Shown piece after piece: positions 17,460 to 27,047 of a stretch of DNA of 64,000 nt. Under the pieces are notes generated by a model that saw only the letters and a program-made list of their open reading frames with translations, did no database searches and was not told the DNA's origin. The translations under genes were made by a program, and so were the position numbers. Origin of the DNA: an uncultured Paenibacillaceae bacterium (GTDB taxonomy: Bacteria > Bacillota > Bacilli > Paenibacillales > K13). Each line of letters opens with the position of its first letter. Positions within the stretch are counted from its first letter, which is position 1. The stretch lies in the NCBI GenBank assembly GCA_913056365.1, contig CAJXLT010000011.1, forward strand, positions 1 through 64,000, written 5' to 3'.

Positions 17460-18479
17460 ATGAAAGTATTAGTAACAGGGGCGACTGGATTCGTGGGAAG
17501 TCATATCCTGGAGGCACTGAGGGAAGCTTCGGGAGTAGAAACAATAGCTGCTTGTCGAGATGCCGGGAAATTACCCGATTGGTTCAAAGGGGAGGTTCGA
17601 CAAGGTGATTTGGTAGATAAGGCTTATCGCAAATCGGTATTGAACAATATTGATGTTGTATGCCATACAGGCAGCTTCGGCACCTTCTGGGGTCATGCGA
17701 AGCAAGAATATCGCTACTTCTATGAACCGACTAGAGATTTTATCGATCAAGCTGTGAAACAAGGGGTGCAACGGTTTATCCAAACTAGTACAGTTACGCT
17801 AGCACCACTCGCTCGCGACAAGTATGCGCCTCCAGCTGATGAGTGGTCCTTGGCCCGCAAGAAGACAGGATTCTGGCCTCATGTGGATTATCTTATGGAC
17901 TTGGATCGTTACATGAGATCGATCGCTACGAATCGTACACAGATGGTCACGATGCGGTTAGGTCACTTCGTTGGTCCGGGGAATACTTCCGGATTACTGC
18001 CGATGCTGCTACCGAGGATGCGGACACATCTGGTGCCTTGGATGGCCGGCGGACATATGCGGTTACCTTTGGTCACAGGTGAGGACATGGGCAGAGCATT
18101 CATGTTAGCTGCAACGGCTAACAGTCTAGGCTCTTATGAATCCTTCAACATAGTCGGTTCCGAATATCCTACAATACGTGAACTGTTCTCGTTCATAGCC
18201 AAGGAAACAGGATTCTCAACGCCGCATTATAGTGTGCCTTATCCGGCTGCATATGCGTTTGGCTGGCTGATGGAGAAATTAAGGCATGTCATTCCGGGAG
18301 ACCCATTCCTGATGAGATCCGTCGTGTTCGTGTGTGAGAACTGGATGCCTGTTACGGACAACGCTCGTCAGAAGCTAGGCTATATTCCTCGGGAGGAATG
18401 GCAATCCGCCGTGCGTAAGCAGATTATGGAGATCAAGCAACACAATTATCCTTGGCCGAGGTCAAGAGTGAGTAATTAA
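17460..18479 (+). CDS. NAD-dependent epimerase/dehydratase family protein
   Basis: 339 residues, an extended SDR. Rossmann motif TGATGFVGSH at residues 7-16; the FIQTSTVTLAP segment takes the place of the usual Ser-containing strand. A standard YxxxK is not obvious; the best place is around the WSLARKKTG and DYLMDLDRYM segments, so catalysis may be atypical. RBS GAGGAGGAATA. Second gene of the TetR-controlled operon after the redoxin. Substrate unknown; members act on sugars, steroids or flavonoid-like ketones. Confidence 0.82.
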   Translation: MKVLVTGATGFVGSHILEALREASGVETIAACRDAGKLPDWFKGEVRQGDLVDKAYRKSVLNNIDVVCHTGSFGTFWGHAKQEYRYFYEPTRDFIDQAVKQGVQRFIQTSTVTLAPLARDKYAPPADEWSLARKKTGFWPHVDYLMDLDRYMRSIATNRTQMVTMRLGHFVGPGNTSGLLPMLLPRMRTHLVPWMAGGHMRLPLVTGEDMGRAFMLAATANSLGSYESFNIVGSEYPTIRELFSFIAKETGFSTPHYSVPYPAAYAFGWLMEKLRHVIPGDPFLMRSVVFVCENWMPVTDNARQKLGYIPREEWQSAVRKQIMEIKQHNYPWPRSRVSN

Positions 18480-18491
18480 CATGGAACGGGG

Positions 18492-20051
18492 TTAATTCGG
18501 CGCAATGATACTCGTTATATCCTCCGCAATCTGTATCCGACCTTGCGGTGTCCAGCTTTCCACTAGCCAGTTCCCGGTCAGATGAAGCCTTCCGCCCTTA
18601 ACAGCAGGAAGGTCATTCCAAACTGGGAGCTGCTGCATGCGGTTCCACATTTGCAGAACTAGCGGATGCTCTTTGTACAGCCTCACACATATATAGTCGC
18701 TCTGAAATGGCGGTACATCCTGTGATTGCAAGTATTTCCTCATCTCCTTAATCGGTGTATGAGAACCTGGCTTCAGCTTCAGCTCTGTGTATAGCAATTC
18801 ATTCAGTGGGTGGCACACTGTTCCTTGGAGCATAATGCTGTCGTGCAGCACCTGCAGCATCGTAAGGGAGAGATTCGCATTGCGAGAGGCGATCTGCTGT
18901 GCATAACGGGTGACGCGTTCTTCCACCTGACCGATCGTCTGTTCTGCTTCTTGTCGTCGGTTAACGAGATCGGCAATCTGGAGAAAGGGTGATTCCCATT
19001 CCAAGCTATGATCTATGAATACCGTCGGCGCTATTGTCTTCATGTCATCATGGAACGCTATATGTGAGTAATCAGCAATAATCAAATCTGGATTGGCCGT
19101 TCGCAACTCGGCAAACTGGCGAAGCAATTGCGCGTTGTATATGGTGTCCGGCACTAAGGGATGCTTGTAGCAATCTACGGCAATGACGGGCTCAATGCCA
19201 AGCGCATGCAAGCTGTCCTGAAACTGCAAGCGGGAAGCGACTGCCACCTTCAGCGTATGGCGTTTGACATATAGAGTCGGTGATAGACCAGTCCATTTTT
19301 TGAACACCCTGCTCATATAAAATTCATTGCCGAAGCCCGAAGCATCAGCAGCTTGTTTCAATGGCATACCTTCCGATAGATGAGCCTTGGCTTGCTCGAC
19401 CCTGATTTGCTGTAAGTAAGCAGTAGGAGAAATACCTTTGGTTCGTTTGAAGCTGCGCCAATAAGAATTAGGGGCCAGTCCGGCGATTTGAGCTAGCAGG
19501 TCTCGGCTGATTTTCTCTTGATAATGGGTGTGCATATAGGCAATGCTTTGTTCAATCCCGCTCTGGGGAACGAAATGGATTGGTCTGTTCTTCAACTGTT
19601 CGTACAAGTCGCACAGTAGCTTCTGAAATGGCCAATCTGCTTCATCCGAATTTGCGCTTGAGATATCCTTGATATGCTTCCTGAAGCGCTCATCACCGAT
19701 GAAGGGGAGCGGGCCTGCCGCATCTATGAACGGAATGTGGTGCTGAGGTTGGGCTTTCCAGTGCTCCCCTTCCTGAGAGAGAAGCAATGCTTCGACGCAC
19801 AGTACATAACAAGCGGAGGTAATTCCGACCGAATGGATAGAGAAGGCTTCGTTCCCTGGAAAGTATATAAATTGCCCAGCATGTACTTCCCATTGCTGGG
19901 ATTCGGAATATACCGAAAACTCACCTTGATCTACATAGACTAATACAGTATGGGAGGAGCCTAATTCCAGTTGCTGCTCCGGCTTGTCGAAGGTGTGTGA
20001 TCGTACAGATTTCAACCAATATACGAATTGCTTCTGTGTACGATTGTTCAT
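18492..20051 (-). CDS. AraC regulator fused to siderophore-binding domain (Btr-like)
   Basis: 519 residues from ATG 20051 (RBS AAGGAGTTATG). Three parts: N-terminal cupin-like sensor (about 1-150), AraC double HTH (about 165-270; SRDLLAQIAGLAPNSYWRSF and PLKQAADASGFGNEFYMSRV), and a TroA/FecB-like binding domain (about 280-519) like that of ferric-siderophore SBPs. This is the architecture of Bacillus subtilis Btr, which binds ferric bacillibactin and activates uptake genes. It is divergent from a siderophore SBP operon with a Fur box in between, which fits that role. Confidence 0.9.
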   Translation of the reverse strand: MNNRTQKQFVYWLKSVRSHTFDKPEQQLELGSSHTVLVYVDQGEFSVYSESQQWEVHAGQFIYFPGNEAFSIHSVGITSACYVLCVEALLLSQEGEHWKAQPQHHIPFIDAAGPLPFIGDERFRKHIKDISSANSDEADWPFQKLLCDLYEQLKNRPIHFVPQSGIEQSIAYMHTHYQEKISRDLLAQIAGLAPNSYWRSFKRTKGISPTAYLQQIRVEQAKAHLSEGMPLKQAADASGFGNEFYMSRVFKKWTGLSPTLYVKRHTLKVAVASRLQFQDSLHALGIEPVIAVDCYKHPLVPDTIYNAQLLRQFAELRTANPDLIIADYSHIAFHDDMKTIAPTVFIDHSLEWESPFLQIADLVNRRQEAEQTIGQVEERVTRYAQQIASRNANLSLTMLQVLHDSIMLQGTVCHPLNELLYTELKLKPGSHTPIKEMRKYLQSQDVPPFQSDYICVRLYKEHPLVLQMWNRMQQLPVWNDLPAVKGGRLHLTGNWLVESWTPQGRIQIAEDITSIIAPN

Positions 20052-20188
20052 TAGATCATAACTCCTTATATGAGCAACTAGAGATTGGTTCTTGTGCTCA
20101 TTAGTCTGAGTAAGTGTGAATCGGATATGAAATCTGTTACTTTTTACTATGGAAGCAAGCACTACCATCCCTTATAGTATATTAAGAA

Positions 20189-20203
20189 CAATAATCATTA
20201 TCA
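20189..20203. promoter_or_regulatory. Fur box
   Basis: CAATAATCATTATCA, matching the 15-bp 7-1-7 Fur consensus TGATAATNATTATCA at all but two positions when read on the minus strand. It lies between the Btr-like gene and the siderophore SBP, so iron should repress this region. Confidence 0.75.
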
Positions 20204-20278
20204 ATGGGAAGATGAGTCCGACAGATAGAATTTACTTGCCGACTCGCGTTCCATGGTATAGGGGAGAGAGGAACAGAA

Positions 20279-21304
20279 ATGATAAGACACTTGAAATTTT
20301 GGTTGGTAGTAGCAGCGTTGCTCATGCTGGTAAGCGTCATTGCTGCTTGCGGCAGTGCGAATAATCCAGATCAAGGAACGAATGGCGGCAATGAGACACA
20401 AGGAACGCAGACAGAGACCGTAGCAGACGAGACTGAATCCGACGAGGCTTCGGCCTCGGATAGCTGGACAGTCAATCATGAACTCGGTGAGCAGAGCTTC
20501 AGTGCCGTTCCACAGAAAGTTGTCGTTCTGGATACATATCTGTTGGATATAGCGACAGGTCTCGGCATTGAACCTATAGGGGTTGCCTCTGAAAGTCTAG
20601 AAGTCCAAGAGGTGCCAGAGCATCTGAAGTCGTTGGTCGATTATGATTTCACTTGGGTCGGTTCTAGGAAAGAGCCTAGCCTAGAGTTGATTGCCAGTCT
20701 AGACCCGGATTTGATTGTCGCCGATTTGAATCGGCATAAGGAAGCGTACACAGAGCTGCAGAATATTGCGCCAACCTTAGTCGTAACGGGTTCCGCAGCG
20801 GAGGATTGGAAGAATATTATTACTATAATGGGCGATGCTCTGCAAATGCAGGATGAGGCGAAGGCAGCTATCGATGCTTATGATTCGAAGTTGTCGGAAG
20901 GCAAAGAAGCCTTACAAGCTGCTGGAATGAACGGGAAAAGAGTAATACCGCTCACTTTGTATCCGGACCAGCAAGTTCGGCTGTATACAGCTGATTCCTA
21001 TACCGGCAATATATTAGCCGGTCTTGGCTTCGAACTGGCCTATACTGCGGATGGGAAGCCATTCGAAGGAGTACAAGCAGAAGCGCTGTTGAATGTGGAA
21101 ACAGACGAATATATTTTGCTGCAAAGTGCGGTATATACGAAGGATATCGACGGAGCGACTTATCCGATATTCAGTGACTTGGAGCAGGTCAAGCTTGGCC
21201 ATACCCAAACGGTCCGTATGGAAGACTGGGCGTTCTACAGAGGACCTATCGCTGCGGAGCTAATTATCAATGAGACGGTTGAGTTATTCGGACAGGTGAA
21301 GTAA
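20279..21304 (+). CDS. Ferric-siderophore ABC transporter substrate-binding lipoprotein
   Basis: 341 residues. Signal peptide with lipobox SVIAAC (Cys about residue 24), a Gly/Asn/Thr/Glu-rich linker, then a FecB/TroA-like two-lobe fold joined by a long helix (SLELIASLDPDLIVADL and PVTL-type strands). RBS GGGAGAGAGGAAC. It captures ferric siderophore outside the membrane for the FecCD permeases that follow 1 bp and 1 kb downstream. Controlled by the Fur box and probably activated by the divergent Btr-like protein. Confidence 0.92.
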   Translation: MIRHLKFWLVVAALLMLVSVIAACGSANNPDQGTNGGNETQGTQTETVADETESDEASASDSWTVNHELGEQSFSAVPQKVVVLDTYLLDIATGLGIEPIGVASESLEVQEVPEHLKSLVDYDFTWVGSRKEPSLELIASLDPDLIVADLNRHKEAYTELQNIAPTLVVTGSAAEDWKNIITIMGDALQMQDEAKAAIDAYDSKLSEGKEALQAAGMNGKRVIPLTLYPDQQVRLYTADSYTGNILAGLGFELAYTADGKPFEGVQAEALLNVETDEYILLQSAVYTKDIDGATYPIFSDLEQVKLGHTQTVRMEDWAFYRGPIAAELIINETVELFGQVK

Positions 21305-21305
21305 C

Positions 21306-22325
21306 TTGCTTGCTACTATACGGACATCCATGAAGTACTTGCGAATTCCGATGATCGTACTTGGCCTGATTGCGTTGCTGGTCGGCGCCAGTCTGAGTCT
21401 ACAGATCGGAAGTGCAGAGATGGACAGAGGCATCATCTGGGATGCACTCGTTCACTATAATTCGGAAAATCTTCATCATCAGGTCATACATGATTCACGA
21501 TTGCCACGGGCACTCGCCGCTCTGTTCATCGGAGCGGCGTTGGGTGTTTCCGGTGCGTTATTGCAAGCTGTTACCCGCAATGCACTGGCTGCTCCGGATA
21601 CACTCGGTATACATGCTGGTGCAGGGCTTGCCTTGCTAGTGTCCTTAATTTACATCCCTTCCATTCCGATAGGCATGCTGCCCGTGTTCGCCTTTATTGG
21701 AGGTGTTGTTTCCATGGTGCTCGTATGGGGAATTGCTTCTGTTGGGGGACAAGGCATGACAGCAATCAAGCTTGCATTGGCCGGGGTCGTAGTATCCGCA
21801 TTGGCCAGTACGATGATAGAAGCACTGCTGCTGTCGCATTCCCGAATGGCGTTTACACTATCGTATTTACTGAAAGGCAGCCTGTCTGGAGTTCAATGGA
21901 ACGAGCTTGAAATGATCGTCCCTTGGATAGGGATTAGCTTACTGGTCTCGGTCATGCTTGCGCAGAAGCTGAACTTAATTTCCTTAGGCGAGGAGGCTGC
22001 GGCAGGGTTGGGCGCTTCGATAACATCTGTACGCATAACGGCGTCGTTGGCGGCTGTAATTCTTGCCAGTGCGTCGGTATCCGTAGCAGGCTCTGTCGTG
22101 TTCCTAGGTTTGATTGCCCCACATCTTGCCAAATTGACAGTTGGTGTAGATTGGCGTTGGAGAATTCCTGTCTCTGGCTTGATCGGCGCCTTACTGCTTG
22201 TATGGGCGGATGTGCTGACGCGTATCTGGTTCGCTCCCCAGGAAGTGACTGTATCTATCTTGCTGGCACTGGCTGGTGCGCCTGTATTTATTTATTTCGT
22301 ACGTACTAGGGGGGTTCAGTCATGA
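21306..22325 (+). CDS. FecCD family iron-siderophore permease
   Basis: 339 residues with about nine to ten membrane segments, the DSRLPRALAALFIGAALGVSG block and the GLIAPHLAK motif that contacts the ATPase. The TTG at 21306 directly follows the SBP stop; ATG 21330 is the alternative but has a weak ribosome site. Forms a heterodimer with the next permease. Confidence 0.92.
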   Translation: MLATIRTSMKYLRIPMIVLGLIALLVGASLSLQIGSAEMDRGIIWDALVHYNSENLHHQVIHDSRLPRALAALFIGAALGVSGALLQAVTRNALAAPDTLGIHAGAGLALLVSLIYIPSIPIGMLPVFAFIGGVVSMVLVWGIASVGGQGMTAIKLALAGVVVSALASTMIEALLLSHSRMAFTLSYLLKGSLSGVQWNELEMIVPWIGISLLVSVMLAQKLNLISLGEEAAAGLGASITSVRITASLAAVILASASVSVAGSVVFLGLIAPHLAKLTVGVDWRWRIPVSGLIGALLLVWADVLTRIWFAPQEVTVSILLALAGAPVFIYFVRTRGVQS

Positions 22326-23311
22326 GAACACCGAGCAACAGACTGTATACCCTCATTATCGTGTTGTTGATGTTCGGATTAGCAGCGGTGTTAGCTGGCG
22401 CGCTTGCGCTTGGGGCATTACGGATACCGTTGCATGAAGTATGGCATACCTTGCTTGGTGCGCAGGAAGCGCGAATGATCATTCTAGATATGCGTCTTCC
22501 GCGGGCACTTATAGCCGCGCTGGTTGGAGCTTGTCTTGCCATGTCTGGCGCACTGCTGCAGACGGTGACGCGCAATGGATTAGTATCACCGGATATTGTC
22601 GGTATAAGCGCTGGAGCGAGTGTAGGAGCCGTTATATTGATATTGCTGTTTCCTGCCTCCCCACCAGTTCTGACCCCGCTCTTTGCTTTTTGCGGAGGGG
22701 CGCTTGCCGCAGGTCTCATCTACGTCCTATCTTGGAAGAACGGCGTGGAGCCATTGCGGCTCGTACTGGTCGGAATCGGTATTACGGCTATATGTCTTGC
22801 ATTGCGCGATGCGATCGTCTTGAAGGCGCCAGAGGAATTTGACTCTGCACTCACATGGCTCGTAGGCTCCGTATGGGGCAAAGGTGCGGAGCGGCTCAAT
22901 CAGCTGTGGCCTTGGGCGCTGCTGCTTATGTTGGCAGCTTTCTTCAATGCTCGCAGTATCAACGTGATGCAATTTAACGATGCCGTATCCAAAAGTCTAG
23001 GTAATTCCGTTGAGAGATCGCGGTTGCTAGCGATCGCAATTGCAGTTGGCTTGGCAGCTTGTGCGGTATCGATCGCAGGCAACATTGGCTTCGTCGGACT
23101 AATTGCGCCGCACATGGCGCGACTGTTGGTCGGTGGTCATCTGATGCGTATTCTTCCTGCGACCGCACTACTTGGCGCCATCTTAACCGTGGCAGCAGAT
23201 ACGGCAGGTCGTGTCATCATTGCACCATCGGAAATTCCTGCGGGGATACTAACTTCATTAATCGGCGCCCCTTACTTCATCTGGCTGTTGAGCAGACAGC
23301 GGAGGTCTTGA
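22322..23311 (+). CDS. FecCD family iron-siderophore permease
   Basis: 329 residues, same family as the gene before it (DMRLPRALIAALVGACLAMSG and GLIAPHMAR blocks, about ten membrane segments). ATG overlaps the upstream stop (ATGA) after GGGGGTTC. It is the last gene of the operon: no ATP-binding subunit follows, so the system must use an ATPase encoded elsewhere, as several Bacillus siderophore systems share FhuC or YusV. Confidence 0.92.
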   Translation: MRTPSNRLYTLIIVLLMFGLAAVLAGALALGALRIPLHEVWHTLLGAQEARMIILDMRLPRALIAALVGACLAMSGALLQTVTRNGLVSPDIVGISAGASVGAVILILLFPASPPVLTPLFAFCGGALAAGLIYVLSWKNGVEPLRLVLVGIGITAICLALRDAIVLKAPEEFDSALTWLVGSVWGKGAERLNQLWPWALLLMLAAFFNARSINVMQFNDAVSKSLGNSVERSRLLAIAIAVGLAACAVSIAGNIGFVGLIAPHMARLLVGGHLMRILPATALLGAILTVAADTAGRVIIAPSEIPAGILTSLIGAPYFIWLLSRQRRS

Positions 23312-23320
23312 TTCCTCGGT

Positions 23321-23362
23321 CATACTAAGAGCTCCTTTCTATCGAAGGGAGCTCTTGGTATG
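23321..23362 (+). terminator. Terminator-like hairpin after the siderophore operon
   Basis: Nearly perfect 15-bp arms (CATACTAAGAGCTCC against GGAGCTCTTGGTATG, one mismatch), 12-base loop. No T run follows, so it may act with Rho or as an RNA 3' end. Confidence 0.6.
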
Positions 23363-23414
23363 TGTGGGATCTTCAGCGTCACTACTCAAATTTGAATGTT
23401 AAAAATAATGAACC

Positions 23415-23428
23415 TTAACATATGTTAA
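23415..23428. promoter_or_regulatory. Palindrome upstream of SDR
   Basis: TTAACATATGTTAA, perfect 14-bp palindrome 53 bp before the SDR ATG. Candidate operator for an unidentified regulator. Confidence 0.4.
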
Positions 23429-23480
23429 TGAAGTCCCTCTTGCCTGTAATTATACTGAGCAGAGTAAAGGGGGAATTGTT

Positions 23481-24221
23481 ATGCGGACATCTGGACACAC
23501 CGTACTGATCACGGGTGGAGCATCCGGAATCGGATTAGCTATGACGAAGCAATTCGTTCATCATGGTAACAAGGTTATAGTTATTGGACGGAATGAAAGG
23601 AAACTGAAGGAGGCCGAAGTCAGCTTACCAGGTATTACTGTATATGCTTGTGATGTAAGCAACGAGGAGCAGGTGAACGCACTAATTCGGGAATTGACCG
23701 AACTGTATCCTGACATCAATGTGCTTGTGAATAATGCGGGGATTCAATACCAGTATTCCTTCATGGACAGTGAAGCGGATGAGATGTGCGGCAAAGTGCA
23801 AGACGAGATTGATGTTAACTTAGTAGCGCCGATTCAACTGACTGCCAGATTGTTGCCGCTGCTGTCCCGTCACGATGAGGCTGCGATCATTAATATATCG
23901 TCTGGTCTAGGGCTGTCGCCCAAGAAGTCTGCTCCTGTGTATTGTGCGACGAAAGCAGGACTTCACCTATTTACGAAAGCATTGCGATATCAATTGGCGT
24001 CTACAACTATTAGCGTGTTCGAGATCATACCGCCTCTTGTGGACACCGACATGACGAAGGGAAGAGGATCAAGTAAAATTTCGACAGATAGGCTAGTTGA
24101 TGAATTCTGGCGTGCATTTCGACGCAATCAACAGGAAGTGTTGATCGGCAAGGTTAAGCTATTGAAGTGGATTAGCCGCTTCTCGCCTTCGCTTGCTGAT
24201 GCGATATTGAAAAACAGCTAA
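23481..24221 (+). CDS. SDR family oxidoreductase (DltE-like)
   Basis: 246 residues. TGGASGIG nucleotide loop, NNAG, IINISSG and YCATK catalytic motif. The PPLVDTDMTKGRG tail and the C-terminal FSPSLADAILKNS resemble DltE/YvrD-type SDRs. RBS AAAGGGGGAATTG. It stands alone between a terminator and a convergent SDR. Confidence 0.87.
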   Translation: MRTSGHTVLITGGASGIGLAMTKQFVHHGNKVIVIGRNERKLKEAEVSLPGITVYACDVSNEEQVNALIRELTELYPDINVLVNNAGIQYQYSFMDSEADEMCGKVQDEIDVNLVAPIQLTARLLPLLSRHDEAAIINISSGLGLSPKKSAPVYCATKAGLHLFTKALRYQLASTTISVFEIIPPLVDTDMTKGRGSSKISTDRLVDEFWRAFRRNQQEVLIGKVKLLKWISRFSPSLADAILKNS

Positions 24222-24254
24222 TCTGATGTTTGAATAAAAGTTCCAACTTGGTGG

Positions 24255-25034
24255 CTATAGCGTCTTTTCAAGCACACTTCGTGTGATCTTCGTCACCGTA
24301 TTTCTGGGGAATAGGCGGGGTGACTGGGCGAGCATCCAATTTTGATACCCCGGGACTACATATGTTTTGCCCTTCATGAGTGCTTGGAATCCAATCTCTG
24401 CTACCTTTGCGGGATCCATTGTGTCCTCTTTTTTTGATACTCTTTGATTGTTCATCTTAGCATGTTGGAAAAATTCCGTAGTCGTGGCCCCAGGGCACAA
24501 AGCAGTGACACTTACATGGGTTCCCTGTAGCTCTGCGGCCACGGCCTCAGTAAGATACAGGACGAAAGCCTTGGAAGCGGAATAGTTAGCACTCAACGGA
24601 CAAGGATAGAACGATGTTGTAGATCCAATGTTAAGGATACGGCCCGAATCTCGCTTAACCATATCCTTAAGGAACAGCATCATGAGATGGGATAGGGAAT
24701 GAACGTTTAATTGAATCATATCAAGCTCCGTTTGTATATCTAACTCATGAAGAGGGCCGAACGATCCTTTGCCGGCGTTATTGACTAGCACATCAACCTC
24801 CAGATTGTTTTCTTTCACATGATTATACAGAAGCTCGGGTCCGTTGCTTTTGGCCAAGTCTACAGCTACATAATGCGTTTCTACTTGATAGGTTTGCTTT
24901 AAGTGCTGAGCTGTCTTCTTCATCTTCTGTTCATTTCGCGATGCCAGAATAATACGATATTTCTCCTTAGCGAAGATTGTTGCAAATTCTTTGCCGATTC
25001 CGCTAGATGCGCCTGTGATAAGTACTGTTTTCAT
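24255..25034 (-). CDS. SDR family oxidoreductase
   Basis: 259 residues from ATG 25034, placed eight bases after GGAGG. TGASSGIG loop, NNAG, NIGSTTSFYP and YSASK. Close in length and tail to the SDR at 2666. It lies 87 bp downstream of an ArsR gene in the same direction, and the region between holds a sequence (CAAAATAACTAA) shared with the ArsR promoter, so the ArsR protein probably controls both. Confidence 0.87.
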   Translation of the reverse strand: MKTVLITGASSGIGKEFATIFAKEKYRIILASRNEQKMKKTAQHLKQTYQVETHYVAVDLAKSNGPELLYNHVKENNLEVDVLVNNAGKGSFGPLHELDIQTELDMIQLNVHSLSHLMMLFLKDMVKRDSGRILNIGSTTSFYPCPLSANYSASKAFVLYLTEAVAAELQGTHVSVTALCPGATTTEFFQHAKMNNQRVSKKEDTMDPAKVAEIGFQALMKGKTYVVPGYQNWMLAQSPRLFPRNTVTKITRSVLEKTL

Positions 25035-25056
25035 AGTGGATACCTCCATATGGTTG

Positions 25057-25081
25057 TTTTGTTTTATAACAAAATAACTAA
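25057..25081. promoter_or_regulatory. Palindrome and ArsR-like site before SDR
   Basis: TTTTGTT-TTAT-AACAAAA inverted repeat (25057-25074) overlapping CAAAATAACTAA (25070-25081), which matches CCAAATAACTAA in the ArsR promoter at 11 of 12 positions. Confidence 0.5.
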
Positions 25082-25121
25082 ACAATTAAATATTTAGATA
25101 TTTGTTGTAAAAAGAGAAGGC

Positions 25122-25469
25122 CTACTCGGCCTGCTGGGTCTTCAGAGCAATGATTTGTTCGGTTGTATCTAGAAATGCGCTGAGCTGTGTAACGGAATCT
25201 TCTATATGCAAGCTATAATAAATTTCCGTTCCCTTCTTGGTAGAAGTGACCAAGTGGGCTTGACGCAATATCTTCAAATGATGCGAAATCGCTGAGCGAG
25301 ACATCGCTGAACGTTCTAAAATTTGGGCAACGTTCAACGTATCGTGCTTCGTCAGCATCATGATGATATCTTGTCTAATGGGGTCTGCCAAGGCAAGAAA
25401 GATTTGGCTACAATCCCTTAGCTGTTGATGCACCTTGACTTCGAGCTGTGTTGTTTCCGAAGAATCCAT
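25122..25469 (-). CDS. ArsR family transcriptional regulator
   Basis: 115 residues from ATG 25469 (RBS GGAGACGATG). Winged-helix core: FLALADPIRQDIIMMLTKHD, NVAQILERS, MSRSAISHHLKILRQAHLV and GTEIYYSL wing. The metal-binding ELCVCDL motif is absent (the equivalent stretch reads TLNVAQIL), so it is a non-metal ArsR/HxlR-like repressor. First of a probable two-gene unit with the SDR. Confidence 0.88.
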   Translation of the reverse strand: MDSSETTQLEVKVHQQLRDCSQIFLALADPIRQDIIMMLTKHDTLNVAQILERSAMSRSAISHHLKILRQAHLVTSTKKGTEIYYSLHIEDSVTQLSAFLDTTEQIIALKTQQAE

Positions 25470-25489
25470 TCCACATCGTCTCCAATTAT

Positions 25490-25509
25490 CCAAATAACTA
25501 ATTGTTTGG
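25490..25509. promoter_or_regulatory. Candidate ArsR operator
   Basis: CCAAATAACTAATTGTTTGG, an imperfect 20-bp palindrome (8 of 10 positions pair) just upstream of the ArsR start and next to the AT-rich TTATAATATAA. Confidence 0.5.
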
Positions 25510-25656
25510 TTGTTATAATATAACATAATGCTAATTACATGAAAAGTCAAGGGAAGAAATCAAGGTGCAAGGCTATCTTCCTATTTAAGAATCAGGTTGA
25601 CTCTAAGTCATTTGCGACTATCGAGACAACCTCTTCGTAGCAGTGTCATATTTGTG

Positions 25657-26085
25657 TCAGAACTTTCTTGCTTGATAAGGCATTCCTTGGCCTTCCTCAA
25701 GATAACTCTTGAGACTATATAAGAGCATGGCCCAGTTGTAATTGCAGAACCGATAGAAGTTTGTGATTTCCTTCCAATTCTTATGACGCAGCGTGATGGT
25801 TGTAGTGCCGTTCGTCTCTTGCAATTCGAAGGAAACCGTCGTCCCTACCCATTCTGGATCTGATTCCGTACATAGCCATTCGACCTTCGCGGAAGGGGTT
25901 AACTCCACAATTTGCATCTTCGTCAGGTCATCTTCGCCGAAGTGGAACTCATTGACAGCTCCGACATGATCATGGACGGTCAGTTCACGGGTCCATACTT
26001 CTGCAAGTCCATTGGCCGTTGTCAACGCTTGATACACCTCTTCCGCGGGTGCATGGATCATCTGCAAGAGTTCGATATCTGCCAT
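25657..26085 (-). CDS. SRPBCC (AHSA1-like) domain protein
   Basis: 142 residues with the START/AHSA1 pattern: IHAPAEEVYQALTTANGLAEVWTREL, then KVEWLC, TTVSFELQE, TTITLRHKNW and a C-terminal helix NWAMLLYSLKSYLEEGQGMPY. It is a one-domain helix-grip fold that probably binds a hydrophobic ligand. RBS AAAAGGAGCG. About 107 bp separates it from the ArsR start, and it reads in the same direction. Confidence 0.85.
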   Translation of the reverse strand: MADIELLQMIHAPAEEVYQALTTANGLAEVWTRELTVHDHVGAVNEFHFGEDDLTKMQIVELTPSAKVEWLCTESDPEWVGTTVSFELQETNGTTTITLRHKNWKEITNFYRFCNYNWAMLLYSLKSYLEEGQGMPYQARKF

Positions 26086-26253
26086 TAGTAGCGCTCCTTT
26101 TGTCTAAGATTATATCCATGATATCACATGGGTGATGGCAGGTTTCTTCTTAATTGCTATACATATTATTCGAAATAATCGACACTTTAGTGTCTATGCA
26201 CATCTGAGAATTGTCAGTAACCTATATGTAACGACAACTAAGGATGTGGTTCT

Positions 26254-26940
26254 ATGAGTACAGTACAAGCTTCACAGAAGAAGGCGGCCAACATTGCCGG
26301 GTTCAGCTTGCTTATTATGGCAGTGTTAGGTCCCTTCGCATATCTATTTGTGTTCCAACGTTTGATTGTGTATGACAATGCAGCAACAACCGCAGCGAAT
26401 ATAGTGGCCTCCGATGGATTGTTTCGCATGGCGATCGCAAGCCTCCTCGCTGTTGTGATCCTGGATGTCATCGTAGCAGTGTCCCTTCATATCGTATTCA
26501 AGCGAGGTTACCCTATCCTCTCGCTATTAGCAGCAAGCTTTCGAATTGTTTACACAGCAATGTTCGGCGTTGCCATTTATCAGCTTTATAACGCACTGAG
26601 GATTTTGACTGATGCCGAATATATAATGGGCTGGGAACCTGCAGAGCGTTATGTTCAGGCTATGCTGAATATTCATTCGTTCAGTAACGGATGGAATACG
26701 GCCCTAATCATCTTTGGTGTCCATTTACTGCTCCTAGGCTATATGATGATTATTTCGAAAGATTTACCTAAGTATTTAGGGATTTTGCTCATGATTGCTG
26801 GGATAGGTTATGTGATAGATTCACTTGGCTTGATTCTCTTCGCAACGTATAGCTTTGAACTCTCCGTGTATACATTCATTGGTGAACTGTTACTGATTGT
26901 TTGGCTTTTCATCAGGGGCAGGAAAGGATTCTCATCTTAG
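26254..26940 (+). CDS. DUF4386 family membrane protein
   Basis: 228 residues with six hydrophobic segments and the DUF4386 pattern: KKAANIAGFSLLIMAVLGPFAY, DNAATTAANIVASDGLFRMA, and conserved Gly/Trp in the later loops. RBS AGGATGTGG. Function of the family is not known. It lies directly before a MalT-like regulator and may be linked to it. Confidence 0.85.
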   Translation: MSTVQASQKKAANIAGFSLLIMAVLGPFAYLFVFQRLIVYDNAATTAANIVASDGLFRMAIASLLAVVILDVIVAVSLHIVFKRGYPILSLLAASFRIVYTAMFGVAIYQLYNALRILTDAEYIMGWEPAERYVQAMLNIHSFSNGWNTALIIFGVHLLLLGYMMIISKDLPKYLGILLMIAGIGYVIDSLGLILFATYSFELSVYTFIGELLLIVWLFIRGRKGFSS

Positions 26941-27047
26941 ATGTAGCACAAATCAGCCTTTGCGCGAGCAGGGGCTCTTTTGGTTGCGTCTTCACCCTCC
27001 ACAGGTTACTCTTGAGTTATAGAAACTTGATAGAAAGCTGTGGTGCT

